Assembly: GCA_038040195.1 (NCBI GenBank)
Contig: JBBPIR010000001.1
Span: 81,561-145,560, forward strand
Reading direction: 5' to 3'
DNA from: Chloroflexota bacterium
GTDB taxonomy: Bacteria; Chloroflexota; Limnocylindria; QHBO01
Length of the DNA stretch: 64,000 nucleotides
The notes below the pieces were generated by a model that worked only from the letters and a program-made list of their open reading frames with translations, had not been told where the DNA came from and made no database searches. Every line of letters begins with the position of its first letter. The first letter of the stretch is position 1. Of the stretch, positions 63,943 to 64,000 are shown one piece after another. The position numbers were made by a program, and so were the translations under genes.

Positions 63943-64000
63943 CCGGTTTGGTGGCCGGGGGCTGATACAGCCCTCGGGCGGTTACTTCTTCTTGGCCGCA
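63943..64000. repeat. Second copy of a 159-bp duplication of the ftsZ 3' end and peptide gene end
   Basis: Bases 63943-64000 repeat 63784-63841 with a few changes, offset exactly 159 bp. On the + strand the copy encodes APDAGLVAGG-stop, a relic of the ftsZ end APDPGLVTEG-stop. The hairpin is also copied. Confidence 0.85.
63982..64000 (-). CDS. 3' end of a second Lys/Ala-rich peptide gene (partial)
   Basis: Minus-strand codons ...AAKKK-stop (TAA at 63984-63982), identical in residues to the end of the peptide gene at 63823. The rest lies outside the window. Confidence 0.45.

Overview
The window is a GC-rich, densely packed bacterial chromosome segment. It has about 60 protein genes, no rRNA or tRNA gene, no CRISPR array, no transposase and no phage genes. 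Lipoproteins with Ser/Pro/Thr linkers, F420-type (LLM) oxidoreductases, ECF sigma, ArsR and CGNR regulators, a Trp T-box and a TrpB2-type synthase point to a monoderm, high-GC lineage. Chloroflexota (Limnocylindria/Ellin6529-like) fits best and Actinobacteria is the main alternative. This placement is inferred from gene content only.

Layout. 0-6.3 kb: ECF sigma/anti-sigma pair, a secreted helical protein, a membrane EAL phosphodiesterase and a membrane class III nucleotide cyclase. 6.4-13.1 kb: EamA exporter, DUF6498 protein, MoaA, an FGD-like F420 enzyme, a hydrolase and a thiolase. 13.2-17.6 kb: amine-oxidase-like flavoprotein and a polyamine-type ABC transporter without its ATPase. 17.8-29.8 kb: a mostly minus-strand CoA/ferredoxin block (HAD, 3-hydroxyacyl-CoA dehydrogenase, three crotonases, EthD protein, ferredoxin, adenosine deaminase, four-subunit 2-oxoacid:ferredoxin oxidoreductase). 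29.9-45.8 kb: CapA-like lipoprotein, transporters, cyclophilin, ArsR-thioredoxin, a surface M1-like protease, ProS, and TrpB2 behind a T-box. 45.8-48.9 kb: a cyclic-nucleotide-type histidine kinase with a receiver/thioredoxin-reductase fusion. 48.9-62.4 kb: flavoprotein, DUF5671 protein, SRAP plus a P-loop kinase, thioesterase, P1 peptidase, ArsR-SRPBCC, MsrA, DEAD helicase and a discoidin lipoprotein. 62.6-64 kb: an FtsZ homologue with an N-terminal membrane segment, followed by duplicated tiny Lys/Ala-rich genes.

How it works together. The 18-30 kb block could oxidise acyl- or aromatic-derived CoA thioesters and pass electrons to ferredoxin. The cyclase at 4.6 kb and the cyclic-nucleotide-domain kinase at 46 kb could share a second messenger, and the kinase's partner is redox-active. 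Thioredoxin, MsrA, the TrxR-like fusion and a DCC protein form a thiol/redox theme.

Structure beyond genes. Six copies of a 55-63 bp palindromic element lie between genes, all in the same polarity on the + strand whatever the transcription direction. Many genes have a TANNNT box 6-8 nt before the start codon, which suggests widespread leaderless transcription. Two 17-bp tandem repeats contain the stop codon of the preceding gene. Four convergent gene pairs share a 4-bp stop overlap. The most unusual gene is the membrane-anchored FtsZ homologue.
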